This document shows positions 45,287 to 53,432 of a DNA stretch of 64,000 bases, piece by piece. Source of the DNA: an uncultured Pseudohongiella sp. (GTDB lineage Bacteria > Pseudomonadota > Gammaproteobacteria > Pseudomonadales > Pseudohongiellaceae). The DNA lies in contig OX638323.1 in assembly GCA_951812715.1 (NCBI GenBank), forward strand, positions 1,840,577-1,904,576. Reading direction: 5' to 3'. How positions within the stretch are numbered: position 1 is the first letter of the stretch; each line of letters begins with the position of its first letter. The notes below the pieces were generated by a model. The model had not been told where the DNA came from. It did not search any database and saw only the letters and a list, made by a program, of their open reading frames with translations. Both the position numbers and the translations under genes were made by a program.

Positions 45287-45386
45287 CAAGTGGGTGTCCC
45301 ATCGATAGACGTGGGTGTCCCATGAGCACCCCAAGTGGGTGTCCCATGGGCGTCCCCCCATGGGCGCCCCAAGTGGGTGTCCCATG
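45287..45386. repeat. Cluster of four (A)AGTGGGTGTCCCAT motifs
   Basis: Copies at about 45287-45302, 45310-45323, 45331-45347 and 45369-45385, some linked by GAGCACCCC or GGGCGCCCC. The core is shared with 24.5 kb and 30.0 kb. On the minus strand it reads ATGGGACACCCACTT and yields a false repeated MGHPLG peptide. Confidence 0.85.
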
Positions 45387-45430
45387 AGCGATGAGCGCTT
45401 GTCAGATGATTCCTCCCGCATCCGATGAGA

Positions 45431-45473
45431 ACCGGACAGACCTTGTGCTACAAGACCGGACAGATTATGTGCT
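45431..45473. repeat. Paired ACCGGACAGA..TGTGCT repeat
   Basis: Two copies (ACCGGACAGACCTTGTGCT and ACCGGACAGATTATGTGCT) about 24 nt apart. Paired short sites of this kind also form the integrase-type IS ends at 8.4, 9.7 and 24.3 kb, so this may be a bare IS end. Nothing else was seen between the symporter start (45166) and amiD (45560). Confidence 0.5.
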
Positions 45474-45559
45474 CTCTATAGAAGGCGGGGTAGGACGTTG
45501 ACCTTGCCGGCTTGACTGGTAAAAATACAGTCCCCGCGCCAGCGCTCTTGAGTGAAGCC

Positions 45560-46429
45560 ATGAATCTGACGTCAGTTGCGCGAATACTGGTTCCGCCGTT
45601 GTTACTGGCTGCCTGTTCAGGCGTTGTCAAAATCGAGTCCGCCAATCAGAACAGCCGCGTCGACTATGTGGTGATTCACGCCACCGCCGAGAATTTCGCC
45701 GAATCCGTCAGATTGCTCACCACCCCGACCGGGAACCCGGTCAGTTCGCATTATCTGATCCCCGCCGAAAACGATCCGACCTACGATCGCCGCCGATTGC
45801 GATTGCATCAGTTCGTCGATGAACATAGCAGGGCCTGGCATGCGGGCCAGAGCTACTGGCACGGAGAAACGGCGCTCAACGACCGCTCCATAGGTATCGA
45901 GATCGTCAATGAACTCGACTGCGTAGCCGCGCCGGACGTGGACCTGGACGGCAATCCCGGTTTGCCGCAATGCGAGTTTCCGCCGTTCACCGAAGCGCAA
46001 ATCGACCTGCTGATCGAGTTGTTGCACGGTATTCAGGAACGCTTTCCGGAGATTGATCCGCTCGACTTTGTCGGCCACTCCGATATCACGATCATGCACA
46101 GGTCGGACCCCGGCGCGATGTTTCCTTGGCATCGGCTACATCTGGCGGGTATCGGCGCCTGGTATGACGAAGAAACCAGACTGCGTTACCAATCCCGGTT
46201 TGCGCGGCAACCTCCGCCGGTGGACAGACTTCAGGACGCCCTGCTGGCGCTCGGTTATCAGGTCGAAACCACCGGTGAATTGGATACCCAGACCCGCTTC
46301 GCGGTGCGCGCCTTGCAACTTCGTTTTCGACCCGCCGATCACTCCGGCAATCCCGATGTCGAAACGATGGCTATTCTCTGGAGCCTGCTGGAGAAATATC
46401 GCCCCGATGAACTGCTGAAACTCGACTAA
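45560..46429 (+). CDS. amiD: N-acetylmuramoyl-L-alanine amidase lipoprotein (AmiD-like)
   Basis: 289 residues from ATG 45560 with a lipobox (LLAAC, Cys19). The Amidase_2 domain follows: VDYVVIHATAE with the first zinc His, SSHYLI, ALNDRSIGIEIVNE, and the VGHSDI...DPGAMFPW block with the remaining zinc ligand. A C-terminal peptidoglycan-binding helix bundle is present (LQDALLALGYQVETTGELDTQTRFAVRALQ). This is the AmiD architecture: an outer-membrane-anchored amidase that cleaves the MurNAc-L-Ala bond during cell-wall turnover. rarA follows after 9 nt. Confidence 0.88.
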   Translation: MNLTSVARILVPPLLLAACSGVVKIESANQNSRVDYVVIHATAENFAESVRLLTTPTGNPVSSHYLIPAENDPTYDRRRLRLHQFVDEHSRAWHAGQSYWHGETALNDRSIGIEIVNELDCVAAPDVDLDGNPGLPQCEFPPFTEAQIDLLIELLHGIQERFPEIDPLDFVGHSDITIMHRSDPGAMFPWHRLHLAGIGAWYDEETRLRYQSRFARQPPPVDRLQDALLALGYQVETTGELDTQTRFAVRALQLRFRPADHSGNPDVETMAILWSLLEKYRPDELLKLD

Positions 46430-46438
46430 CATTAGCCG

Positions 46439-47791
46439 ATGACCGAATCGCTGCTTTCCACCGACAATAGCATATCAGGCTACCAGCCCCTCGCTGCCCG
46501 GCTGCGGCCTCGCTCCATCTCTGAATTCAGAGGTCAGCCCCACCTCCTGGCTCCCGGCAAATCCATCTACGAGGGCATTACTCACAATCAGCCCCATTCC
46601 ATGATTCTGTGGGGTCCGCCGGGAGTGGGCAAGACTACCCTGGCGCGGATCATCGCCGAGACCTGTGATTGCCACATCGAGACGCTATCGGCGGTGCTCG
46701 CCGGGGTGAAAGAAATTCGGGCGGCTATCGAGCAGGCCAGACATCATCAGGCCAATGGCGCCCGCAAGACCATAGTCTTCGTGGACGAGGCGCACCGCTT
46801 CAACAAGGCTCAGCAGGACGCCTTCCTGCCTCATATAGAAGACGGCCTCATCCTCTTTATAGGCGCCACCACCGAGAATCCTTCCTTCGAGTTGAACAAC
46901 GCGCTGCTTTCCCGAGCCCGGGTCTACCTGCTCACGCCCCTGACCGAGGACGATCTTCTCGCGGTGATCGAACATGCCCTGACCGATGCCGAACGCGGGC
47001 TGGGGAAGATGAATCTGGCGTTAAGCGCCGAACAGAAACTGGCGCTGGCCCGGGCCGGGGATGGCGATGCCCGCCGCGCGCTCAATTACCTGGAAGTGCT
47101 CAGCGATATGGCTGAAGAGAACGACGGCCGGCGGCTGGTGGCCGATGAGCGTCTCGACCAGGTGCTGGCGGAAAGCTATCGCCGATTCGACAAGGGCGGC
47201 GACGCATTCTACGACCAGATCTCGGCGCTGCACAAGGCGGTGCGTGGCTCATCTCCCGATGGCGCGCTGTACTGGCTCAGCCGCATGCTGGATGGCGGCT
47301 GTGACCCCATCTATCTCGCCCGCCGGTTGACGCGCATGGCGGCGGAGGACGTGGGCCTGGCCGATCCTCGCGCCTTGCAGGTGTGCGCCAATTGCTGGGA
47401 CGCCTATACCCGCCTGGGCAGCCCGGAAGGCGATCTTGTCCTGGCTCAGGCAGCGGTGTATCTGGCGGCGGCGCCCAAGAGCAACGCGCTGTATACGGCC
47501 TTTGGCGCGGCCGGCGAGTCGGCGGCGGATCACGGCTCATTGGAAGTGCCATCGCATTTGCGCAATGCCCCCACCAAACTGGCGCAAGCGCTGGGGCACG
47601 GCGAAGAGTATCGCTATGCCCACGACGAGCAAGGCGGCTTTGCCGCCGGTGAGAACTATCTGCCCGAGGCAATCCGCAACGCGCGTTTCTATTTTCCGAA
47701 AGACACTGGCCTGGAATCTCGCATCAGGGAGAAAATGGAACACTTTCGTCAACTTGACGAGAACGCGGATCACCGGCGTTATTCGAAGTGA
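46439..47791 (+). CDS. rarA: Replication-associated recombination protein A (AAA ATPase)
   Basis: 450 residues, the usual RarA/MgsA size. Walker A is GPPGVGKTT (residues 59-67), Walker B IVFVDEAHRF, sensor 1 GATTENPSFELN, and the C-terminal clamp-loader-like region includes RGSSPDGALYWLSRMLDGGCDP and EDVGLADPRAL. RarA acts at stalled replication forks with SSB. Expressed probably from the same transcript as amiD. Confidence 0.93.
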   Translation: MTESLLSTDNSISGYQPLAARLRPRSISEFRGQPHLLAPGKSIYEGITHNQPHSMILWGPPGVGKTTLARIIAETCDCHIETLSAVLAGVKEIRAAIEQARHHQANGARKTIVFVDEAHRFNKAQQDAFLPHIEDGLILFIGATTENPSFELNNALLSRARVYLLTPLTEDDLLAVIEHALTDAERGLGKMNLALSAEQKLALARAGDGDARRALNYLEVLSDMAEENDGRRLVADERLDQVLAESYRRFDKGGDAFYDQISALHKAVRGSSPDGALYWLSRMLDGGCDPIYLARRLTRMAAEDVGLADPRALQVCANCWDAYTRLGSPEGDLVLAQAAVYLAAAPKSNALYTAFGAAGESAADHGSLEVPSHLRNAPTKLAQALGHGEEYRYAHDEQGGFAAGENYLPEAIRNARFYFPKDTGLESRIREKMEHFRQLDENADHRRYSK

Positions 47792-47988
47792 ACCCGAGGC
47801 TATCCTTCAGCCAAAACCGGTACATTCGAAAGTGGGGCAAGGCTATTCGCGCCGCCGGCTGTGATTGCTTTTGTCCATATAAATGTAGTATCAAGCAGCT
47901 ATTGGTATCCGGCATTCCCGCCGCCGGACCGGTCCGCTCGCAGGCAGCGCTTCCGCAATGGGCGCGCGCATCTTCAAGGGGAGCAACT

Positions 47989-49077
47989 ATGCGGCTCATT
48001 ATCTTCCTGGCCAGTCTGATTTTTCTTTCCGGGGCACTCGCCCAAATCCCGGCGGAGGAAATCAGCGTCGAAACCATGCCGGATCACGGGCCGAACTGGT
48101 TCATCATCAAATCCGGCAATGGCGCCCGGATTTTCGATGCCGAAACCGGCGAAATGTATGGCACGCTGTCGCTTTCCAATCGTACGCCGGCGGTGGCGCC
48201 TTATTTGCCGCGCGGCGAGTTTTATGCCGCCGAGTCCTACTATTCGCGCGGCGTGCATGGCGACCGCACCGATATCGTCGCGGTCTATGACTACGCCAAT
48301 CTGAGTCCGGTCGCCGAAGTCGAAATACCCAACCACATGGCGCGCCTGGGAGTGCGCAACCATCTCGGCCTGCTGGGCAACGGCCGCCATCTGGCGGTGC
48401 TGAACATGAACCCCGGCTACTCGGTTTCCATCGTCGATGTGATCGATCGCCTGTTTGTCTACGAAATCTCCACTCCGGGCTGCGCCATCATTCTGCCGGT
48501 GGCGGAAAATGATTTTCTGCTGGTTTGCGGCGACGGCACCTTGCAACTCATTCAACTCGACATCAGCGGCTTCGAACAGAACCGCGTCCGCAGTGAAGTG
48601 TTCTTTAGCGTCCAGGACGATGCGGTCTTCGACCGTAGCGCCAGAACCGCGGACGGCTGGCTGCTGATCACTCATGCCGGCGTGATCTTCGAAGTCAGCA
48701 CCGATGACGACGAAATCAATATCAGCGAAGGCTGGAGCATCGTAGCCGAAGACGAGTCCGGCTGGCGTCCCGGCGGCTTCGAATTCCTCAACGTGCATCG
48801 CGACAGCGGTTTGCTGTACGTGGCCATGCATGAAGGCCCGGTGGACACGCACCATGATCCGGGCGAGGAGATTTGGGTGATCGATCTGGCGAACCAGCGC
48901 CGGGTGCATCGGCTGGAACTCGAAGACCCGGCGGATCACGTAACGGTTACCCAGGAATCGGCGCCGAAACTGATTGTCGGCACCGACTCCGGCGGCACCG
49001 AAATCTACAACGCGCTTACCTTCAAGCACGAGCGCTCGATCGACGCGCCCAGCGCTTCGATGTACGAGGATTTCTAG
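47989..49077 (+). CDS. mauB: Amine dehydrogenase heavy (large) subunit
   Basis: 362 residues from ATG 47989 (AAGGGGAG upstream) with a signal peptide (LIIFLASLIFLSGALAQ). Beta-propeller-like repeats are typical of the periplasmic MauB/AauB subunit that packs with the TTQ-bearing light chain: FYAAESYYSRGVHGDRTDIVAVYD, NHMARLGVRNHLGLLGNGRHLAVLNMNP, HTHHDPGEEIWVIDL-like segment near residue 290. The next three genes complete a mauBEDA set. It could serve methylamine or aromatic amines (AauB); sequence alone does not decide. Confidence 0.85.
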   Translation: MRLIIFLASLIFLSGALAQIPAEEISVETMPDHGPNWFIIKSGNGARIFDAETGEMYGTLSLSNRTPAVAPYLPRGEFYAAESYYSRGVHGDRTDIVAVYDYANLSPVAEVEIPNHMARLGVRNHLGLLGNGRHLAVLNMNPGYSVSIVDVIDRLFVYEISTPGCAIILPVAENDFLLVCGDGTLQLIQLDISGFEQNRVRSEVFFSVQDDAVFDRSARTADGWLLITHAGVIFEVSTDDDEINISEGWSIVAEDESGWRPGGFEFLNVHRDSGLLYVAMHEGPVDTHHDPGEEIWVIDLANQRRVHRLELEDPADHVTVTQESAPKLIVGTDSGGTEIYNALTFKHERSIDAPSASMYEDF

Positions 49078-49080
49078 CTT

Positions 49081-49644
49081 ATGCTCGACCCGCTCGTCAT
49101 CAAGGTTCTCTCGCTGGCTTTCGCCGTGCTGCTGGCCGCGGCTGCCTGGAACAAACTGACGGATCGCGCCCGCTTTCGCGGCATTGTGGCGGCGTACAAG
49201 GTGTTGCCCGAAATGCTGGTGGCGCCGGTTGCCTGGCTGGTAGCCGGGTTGGAGGCGTCCCTGACCATCGCCTGGGCGCTCGGCTGGAATTTGTTCGTTA
49301 CCGCATTTGCGACGGCCGGGTTGCTTGCGGTGTACACATTTGCGATAGCTTTGAATCTCTGGCGCGGCCGTACCTACATCGACTGCGGCTGCGGCTTCGG
49401 TTCAACCGGCGGCGGTCAACAGTTGAGCAACCGCCTGTTGCCGCGTAACGGCCTGCTGATCTTGCTGGCGCTCGCGGCAGCGCTGCCGCTCACCGCGCGG
49501 GAACTGCTGCTGATCGACTATGTCGGTCTGGGGGGCGCTTGTCTGGCGCTGGCTCTGATTTATGCCGGCGCCAATCAACTGCTGCTTAACGCCCAGGCAA
49601 TCAATTCCTGGCGCAAGGCCCGGGCCGGGAGCGGCGAATCATGA
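49081..49644 (+). CDS. mauE: Methylamine utilisation protein MauE (membrane)
   Basis: 187 residues with four or five transmembrane helices. It begins KVLSLAFAVLLAAAAWNKLTDRARFRGIVAAYKVLP, the common MauE/DoxX-like start, and contains a cytoplasmic-edge cysteine pair in IDCGCGFGS. MauE is needed for disulfide formation or folding of the light subunit together with MauD. It starts 3 nt after mauB and overlaps mauD by 4 nt. Confidence 0.85.
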   Translation: MLDPLVIKVLSLAFAVLLAAAAWNKLTDRARFRGIVAAYKVLPEMLVAPVAWLVAGLEASLTIAWALGWNLFVTAFATAGLLAVYTFAIALNLWRGRTYIDCGCGFGSTGGGQQLSNRLLPRNGLLILLALAAALPLTARELLLIDYVGLGGACLALALIYAGANQLLLNAQAINSWRKARAGSGES

Positions 49645-50309
49645 CCCAGGCGCTGCTCGTTTCCAATGTCATCTTGTGGGCGCTGGTCATCGGCCTGTCC
49701 TTGCTGGTGCTGGCGCTCGCGCGGCAAGTTGGCGTATTGCACGAACGCGTAGCGCCGGCCGGCGCCTTGCTGCCCACCAGCGGACCGAAAGTCGGCGAGT
49801 TGACCACGGCCCTGGACATCACCGCGCTTGCTGGCAGCAGCGTCACGATCGGCGGCGAAAAGCCAGATCCGGGCGCCATGCTGGTATTGTTCATTTCGCC
49901 GACCTGTCCGGTCTGCAAATCGCTCGTGCCAACCGCGAAGTCGCTGGTGAAATCCGAACCTGGCCGTCTCGCTCTCGTCTTCGCCAGCGATGGCGCGGAA
50001 AATGAGCAACAATTGCTGCAACATAGAGCCTATGTGAAGGATTTGCGCATTACCGAATACCCCTACGTCATCTCCATGCAACTGGGAATGACGTATCAGG
50101 TCAGCAAGCTGCCGTTCGCGCTGCTGATCGGCAATGACGGAATTCTCAAGAGCAAGGGACTGGTGAATTCCCGGGAACATCTCGAAAGTCTGCTGGAATC
50201 CATGGATTCAGGCATCGCCAGCATTCAGGAGTTCGTGGCGCGCAAAGCGCCCCACGAGCAAAAAGATCAAGGCGAATACAAGCCCTCGGCGTTGGAACAG
50301 ACATCATGA
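49641..50309 (+). CDS. mauD: Thioredoxin-like amine dehydrogenase accessory protein MauD
   Basis: 222 residues: an N-terminal membrane anchor (about residues 8-28), then a thioredoxin fold with the redox motif CPVC (Cys89, Cys92) in LFISPTCPVCKS and the cis-Pro region VSKLPFALLI. It forms or isomerises the six disulfides of the MauA subunit in the periplasm. It overlaps mauE and mauA by 4 nt each, so expression is coupled. Confidence 0.9.
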   Translation: MTQALLVSNVILWALVIGLSLLVLALARQVGVLHERVAPAGALLPTSGPKVGELTTALDITALAGSSVTIGGEKPDPGAMLVLFISPTCPVCKSLVPTAKSLVKSEPGRLALVFASDGAENEQQLLQHRAYVKDLRITEYPYVISMQLGMTYQVSKLPFALLIGNDGILKSKGLVNSREHLESLLESMDSGIASIQEFVARKAPHEQKDQGEYKPSALEQTS

Positions 50310-50845
50310 ACGCAAATCGGATTATGGACCGCGGCTGGTACTGGGTAGACCAACAGGCCCGCCGCTCCACGCTGGCGTTGGCGCGGCGCCTGTCGCGCCG
50401 CAACTTTCTGTCCCGGCTGGGACTACTGCTCACGGGCGCGGCGGCGCTGCCGTTGCTGCCGGTGGCCCGCGCCTTCGCCCAGGAAACGAGCGTACGTGAG
50501 GTCGGCGACCCGCAAACCTGCGAGTATTGGCGCTATTGCGCCTTGAGCGGCCAGTTGTGCAGTTGCTGCGGCGGTACGCACCGCACCTGCCCGCCAGGCT
50601 CGGAACCCTCACCGATCACCTGGGTGGGAACCTGCCACAATCCCCTCGATAACCGGGAGTACCTGATTTCCTATAACGATTGCTGCGGCAAGGCTGCCTG
50701 CGGCCGCTGCGGCTGTCATAACACCGAAGGCGACAAGCCGGTGTATTTCAACAGTAACAGCAGCACGGTGCTATGGTGTTTCGGCGTCGAACATACCAGC
50801 TACCATTGCACGGTGGCCGTGGTGCTGGGCGAGTCGAGCCAATAG
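50306..50845 (+). CDS. mauA: Amine dehydrogenase light (small) subunit with TTQ cofactor
   Basis: 179 residues. The long Tat-type leader contains RRNFLSRLGLLLTGAAALP, cut near residue 59. The Cys-rich mature part (CEYWRYCA, CSCCGG, NDCCGKAACGRCGCHN, YHCTV) matches MauA. By alignment to the Paracoccus light chain the TTQ tryptophans are Trp106 (ITWVGTC) and Trp157 (VLWCFG), and the catalytic base is Asp125 (YNDCCG). The position of Paracoccus Asp32 appears to be Ser81 (ALSGQLC), unusual if the alignment holds. No mauF or mauG is nearby, though TTQ maturation needs a MauG-type diheme enzyme. Confidence 0.9.
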   Translation: MNANRIMDRGWYWVDQQARRSTLALARRLSRRNFLSRLGLLLTGAAALPLLPVARAFAQETSVREVGDPQTCEYWRYCALSGQLCSCCGGTHRTCPPGSEPSPITWVGTCHNPLDNREYLISYNDCCGKAACGRCGCHNTEGDKPVYFNSNSSTVLWCFGVEHTSYHCTVAVVLGESSQ

Positions 50846-50891
50846 CGAGGAAAAATCCAGTAGTGGCAATGAACGAGCGTGAAAAGTTGTT

Positions 50892-50949
50892 CAGGACAAT
50901 CGGAATTTTGCTTTGGATTGGCGTTTTCCGATTGTTGTCCTGATTTTTC
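50892..50949 (+). terminator. Rho-independent terminator after mauA
   Basis: CAGGACAATCGGAA pairs with TTCCGATTGTTGTCCTG (3-nt bulge) around a ~20-nt loop, followed by ATTTTTC. It lies 47 nt after the mauA stop and before the cytochrome gene. Confidence 0.65.
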
Positions 50950-51048
50950 TCGGCACATTGAGCATGTATTTTGGTTTTTGCACGGATGCTCAATTAGCGG
51001 CAGCAGCTCTTGACCGCGGCTGACCCCCGACGCCAAGACAGGTTAAAG

Positions 51049-51456
51049 ATGAGAGCCATAACCATAGTCCTGTTTTTCTTGCTGCTGGCGACCGGCGATA
51101 TTGCGCTGAGCGCGAGTCCGCGCACGAACTATCTGCTGTATTGCAGCGGCTGCCATTTGCCTTCCGGCATCGGCAATCCCCCCAACGTGCCAACTCTGCA
51201 CGATGAGCTGGGACGCATGATGACGGCGGAGGAAATGCGCTCCTACCTGGTGCGAGTGCCAGGATCGTCCCAAACGCCATTATCTGACGCCGAACTGGCG
51301 GATGTTGTGAATTGGGTGCTCTACGAATTCAATGCCGGCACCTTGCCGGAGGATTTCCGGCCGATCTCGGCCGAGGAAGTCGCCGCCTCCCGCGGCACGA
51401 TCCTCGCCGACCCGCTAAAGTACCGCATCCGGTACTGGAAGGATTACGACTTTTAA
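51049..51456 (+). CDS. Periplasmic monoheme cytochrome c
   Basis: 135 residues from ATG 51049 (AGGTTAAAG upstream) with a signal peptide ending near SASP. Heme c site CSGCH (Cys32, Cys35, His36) stands at the start of the mature protein as in class I cytochromes; a Met ligand could be in GRMMTAEEM. Its place after mauBEDA suggests it accepts electrons from the amine dehydrogenase, replacing amicyanin (mauC), which is absent. The terminator between them means a separate or read-through transcript. Confidence 0.8.
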   Translation: MRAITIVLFFLLLATGDIALSASPRTNYLLYCSGCHLPSGIGNPPNVPTLHDELGRMMTAEEMRSYLVRVPGSSQTPLSDAELADVVNWVLYEFNAGTLPEDFRPISAEEVAASRGTILADPLKYRIRYWKDYDF

Positions 51457-51568
51457 TTGCGCTGTCCGCGATCGCTCGAACTCCGGGCGCATTCGCCCTT
51501 GTCCGAGTGAGTTCCTGGCTCGCGCCAGGCCCCCTTCAGTCATCGTCACGCACCCTCGGCGCCAGAAA

Positions 51569-51958
51569 TCAGTTCAGTTCCAACACTTTCCGCAACTCGG
51601 CGATGGATAGGCGCATGCCGCCTCGCACTGTATCGGCGTATTGGTCAGGCGCGATTTCGGTAGTCCATTGCAACAGGCACGAATCTTTGTCGGGCAGAAT
51701 GCGAATGGTTGCCAGATGGTGCTCAAGGTTTGCCGGTGTGCCGATGGCGCTGTAGCGCAGACAAAAAGCTTCGTGATCGACCGCCAGGATTCGTTCCCGT
51801 ATCGGGCCGACGCCTTCCATCTCAAAAGAGCGCACATCGCCTTTCAGCATGATGGAATTCACCATGGGCACCCAGTCCGAGCGACAGACGTCGGATATCA
51901 CTTCCCAAACCGCGCTTGCCGTGCAGGCGAGTTCCTGTTCCAGATGGATTGTCTGCAT
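51569..51958 (-). CDS. SRPBCC family protein (polyketide cyclase/START-like)
   Basis: 129 residues with the helix-grip pattern: HLEQELACTASAVWEVISDVCRSDWVPMVNSIMLKGD at the N-terminus, a GVGPIRERILAVDHEAFCLRYSAIG beta hairpin set, then a long C-terminal helix (GGMRLSIAELRKVLEL). Small SRPBCC proteins bind hydrophobic ligands; the ligand here is unknown. It is followed on the same strand, upstream, by a DUF2834 membrane protein, with a 10-nt gap. Confidence 0.75.
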   Translation of the reverse strand: MQTIHLEQELACTASAVWEVISDVCRSDWVPMVNSIMLKGDVRSFEMEGVGPIRERILAVDHEAFCLRYSAIGTPANLEHHLATIRILPDKDSCLLQWTTEIAPDQYADTVRGGMRLSIAELRKVLELN

Positions 51959-51968
51959 GATCGATCTC

Positions 51969-52289
51969 TCAAGCGGTTACCGCGTCCGGCTGCCGGCTCG
52001 CGGCCCACAGGTAGGCAGGCAGGGCGCAACTCAGGCCGATGAACAGGTTGATCAGGATAAAAGGCCATGGCGCCGGGCCGGCGGGCCGGCGCGAGTATAT
52101 GAAGATCCAGAATACCAGTGACGAGACCAGCAGATCGGCGCTTAACGCCTTGCCCACATCGTTAACCGCCGCGGCGGCGAAGAATGCGGTCAGACTTATC
52201 GGGTTCTCCGCAAAGTAACCGATCAGGTAATACCAGGGGGCCACCGCTCCGGCAATAGCCAGCAGCAGCCAGAAGTTTCTCAGGTTCAT
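51969..52289 (-). CDS. DUF2834 membrane protein
   Basis: 106 residues from ATG 52289, chosen for AAGGAG upstream; the longer frame to 52346 has no support. Three transmembrane helices: LLLAIAGAVAPWYYLIGYFAEN, ALSADLLVSSLVFWIFIYSR and PFILINLFIGLSCALPAYLW, in the order typical of DUF2834. Function unknown. Probably co-transcribed with the SRPBCC gene. Confidence 0.8.
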   Translation of the reverse strand: MNLRNFWLLLAIAGAVAPWYYLIGYFAENPISLTAFFAAAAVNDVGKALSADLLVSSLVFWIFIYSRRPAGPAPWPFILINLFIGLSCALPAYLWAASRQPDAVTA

Positions 52290-52464
52290 TTCATGCTCCT
52301 TGTGATCTCTGATGCGTTTGGAAAATGACTTCAGTCTATCAAACACTCAAGTGGCGGCTATTAGTGCATGGCGGATCCCGCCAATCCCAAAAAATTACCC
52401 CACGTGGCTCTTATTGATCTGATTCCTGCAAACTTACGCTATTTTTTACGCTCGTGACATCTAA

Positions 52465-52965
52465 CTTGATTTAGAAAAGCAGTACCAGCAAGATGGCGGC
52501 CCGGCTATTGCGCAATGCATTCAGTTGCCGCGGGAAGTATCGACGGACCCCGCCATCGATATCCAGCACCTGCTACGCTGGCCGATCTGCAATGTGCTGG
52601 CCGGTAATTCGGACGGGCATGCCAAGAACCTGTCGCTGTTGTATCTGCCCGACGGCGAAATCCACATCGCCCCCTTTTATGACCTGGTTTGCACCCGCGC
52701 CATGGATCGCATTGATCACCGTCTTGCCTTCGCTGTCGGCGATCAGAGCGCGCCGGGTCTCATCACCGCGAAACACTGGGACAGATTGGCCTTAGCGTGC
52801 GATATAGGGCCGCGTTTTCTGCACAGGCTGCTGAAAGAGACAGCATATTCGCTGCTGGAGCGACTCGGGGAAGCGCGGGAACGGTTCGAAGCGCGATATG
52901 GCGACTATCGCCCGCCGCGGCGAATCGACCGGCTTGTCAGGCGACAATGCAGCCGCGTAAGCTGA
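52465..52965 (+). pseudogene. HipA toxin C-terminal fragment
   Basis: A frame open from after a TAA at 52462 encodes only the last ~165 residues of a HipA kinase: QQDGGPAIAQCIQL, RWPICNVLAGNSDGHAKNLSLLY (catalytic loop), IAPFYDLVCTRAM (metal site) and the C-terminal helices. No start codon with a ribosome site and no N-lobe, so it is a truncated relic. It is a different lineage from the intact HipA-family gene at 32126. Confidence 0.7.
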
Positions 52966-53014
52966 TTGTGATATACAATTCCGTTGAATTCCGCGCATCA
53001 AGAGAGTACACACG

Positions 53015-53413
53015 ATGTCTATGTCGGCGGGCCGTATGGCGGCCATCTTTTGTGCTTCGCTGTTGCTGGCTGCCTGCGCCGCGTCAGAGGAATATCAGGC
53101 GCGGCTGGCCGAGTTCGAGCGCACGATTCCAGTTTGTAATGCCGCCGCCGAATGCGAGGCCAAATGGAGCGCCGCTCGAGACTGGGTTATCGCGAATGCC
53201 GATTTTACGCTACGCACCGACAGCGAAACCCGCATCGACACCCTGAATGCCGACAGCACCCGCAGCGGCACGGCAATCCAGGTTGACCGCGTCGAGGGAC
53301 AGAATGGCGCATACCGCATTGTCGTCGATGTCGAATGCTTCGCGGCCTTCGGCTGCCCCAGCGAACTCGACATGCGGCTCGATTTCAATCGTACGATCAA
53401 TGCAGTCCAGTAA
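53015..53413 (+). CDS. Small lipoprotein of unknown function
   Basis: 132 residues with a lipobox (LLAACAA, Cys21). The mature part is short: a helical EEYQARLAEFERTIPVCNAAAECEAKWSAARDWVIANADF with two cysteines, then a beta-rich TAIQVDRV...YRIVVDVECFAAFGCPS. The layout resembles small outer-membrane lipoproteins of several gammaproteobacteria, but I recognise no named family. A possible ribosome site (GAGAG) precedes ATG 53015. Confidence 0.65.
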   Translation: MSMSAGRMAAIFCASLLLAACAASEEYQARLAEFERTIPVCNAAAECEAKWSAARDWVIANADFTLRTDSETRIDTLNADSTRSGTAIQVDRVEGQNGAYRIVVDVECFAAFGCPSELDMRLDFNRTINAVQ

Positions 53414-53432
53414 ACACTGGCCGAGAAACCGG

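Noticed and set aside
45167..45421. N-terminal extension of the symporter (MGHPLG/WDTHLG repeats) as a real domain
   Set aside because: It is a translation of the GTGGGTGTCCC repeat cluster; a TTG with a GGGAGG ribosome site at 45166 starts directly before the first true helix.
52290..52464. Regulatory RNA between DUF2834 and the HipA remnant
   Set aside because: AT-rich sequence without stable stem-loops or a recognisable pattern.
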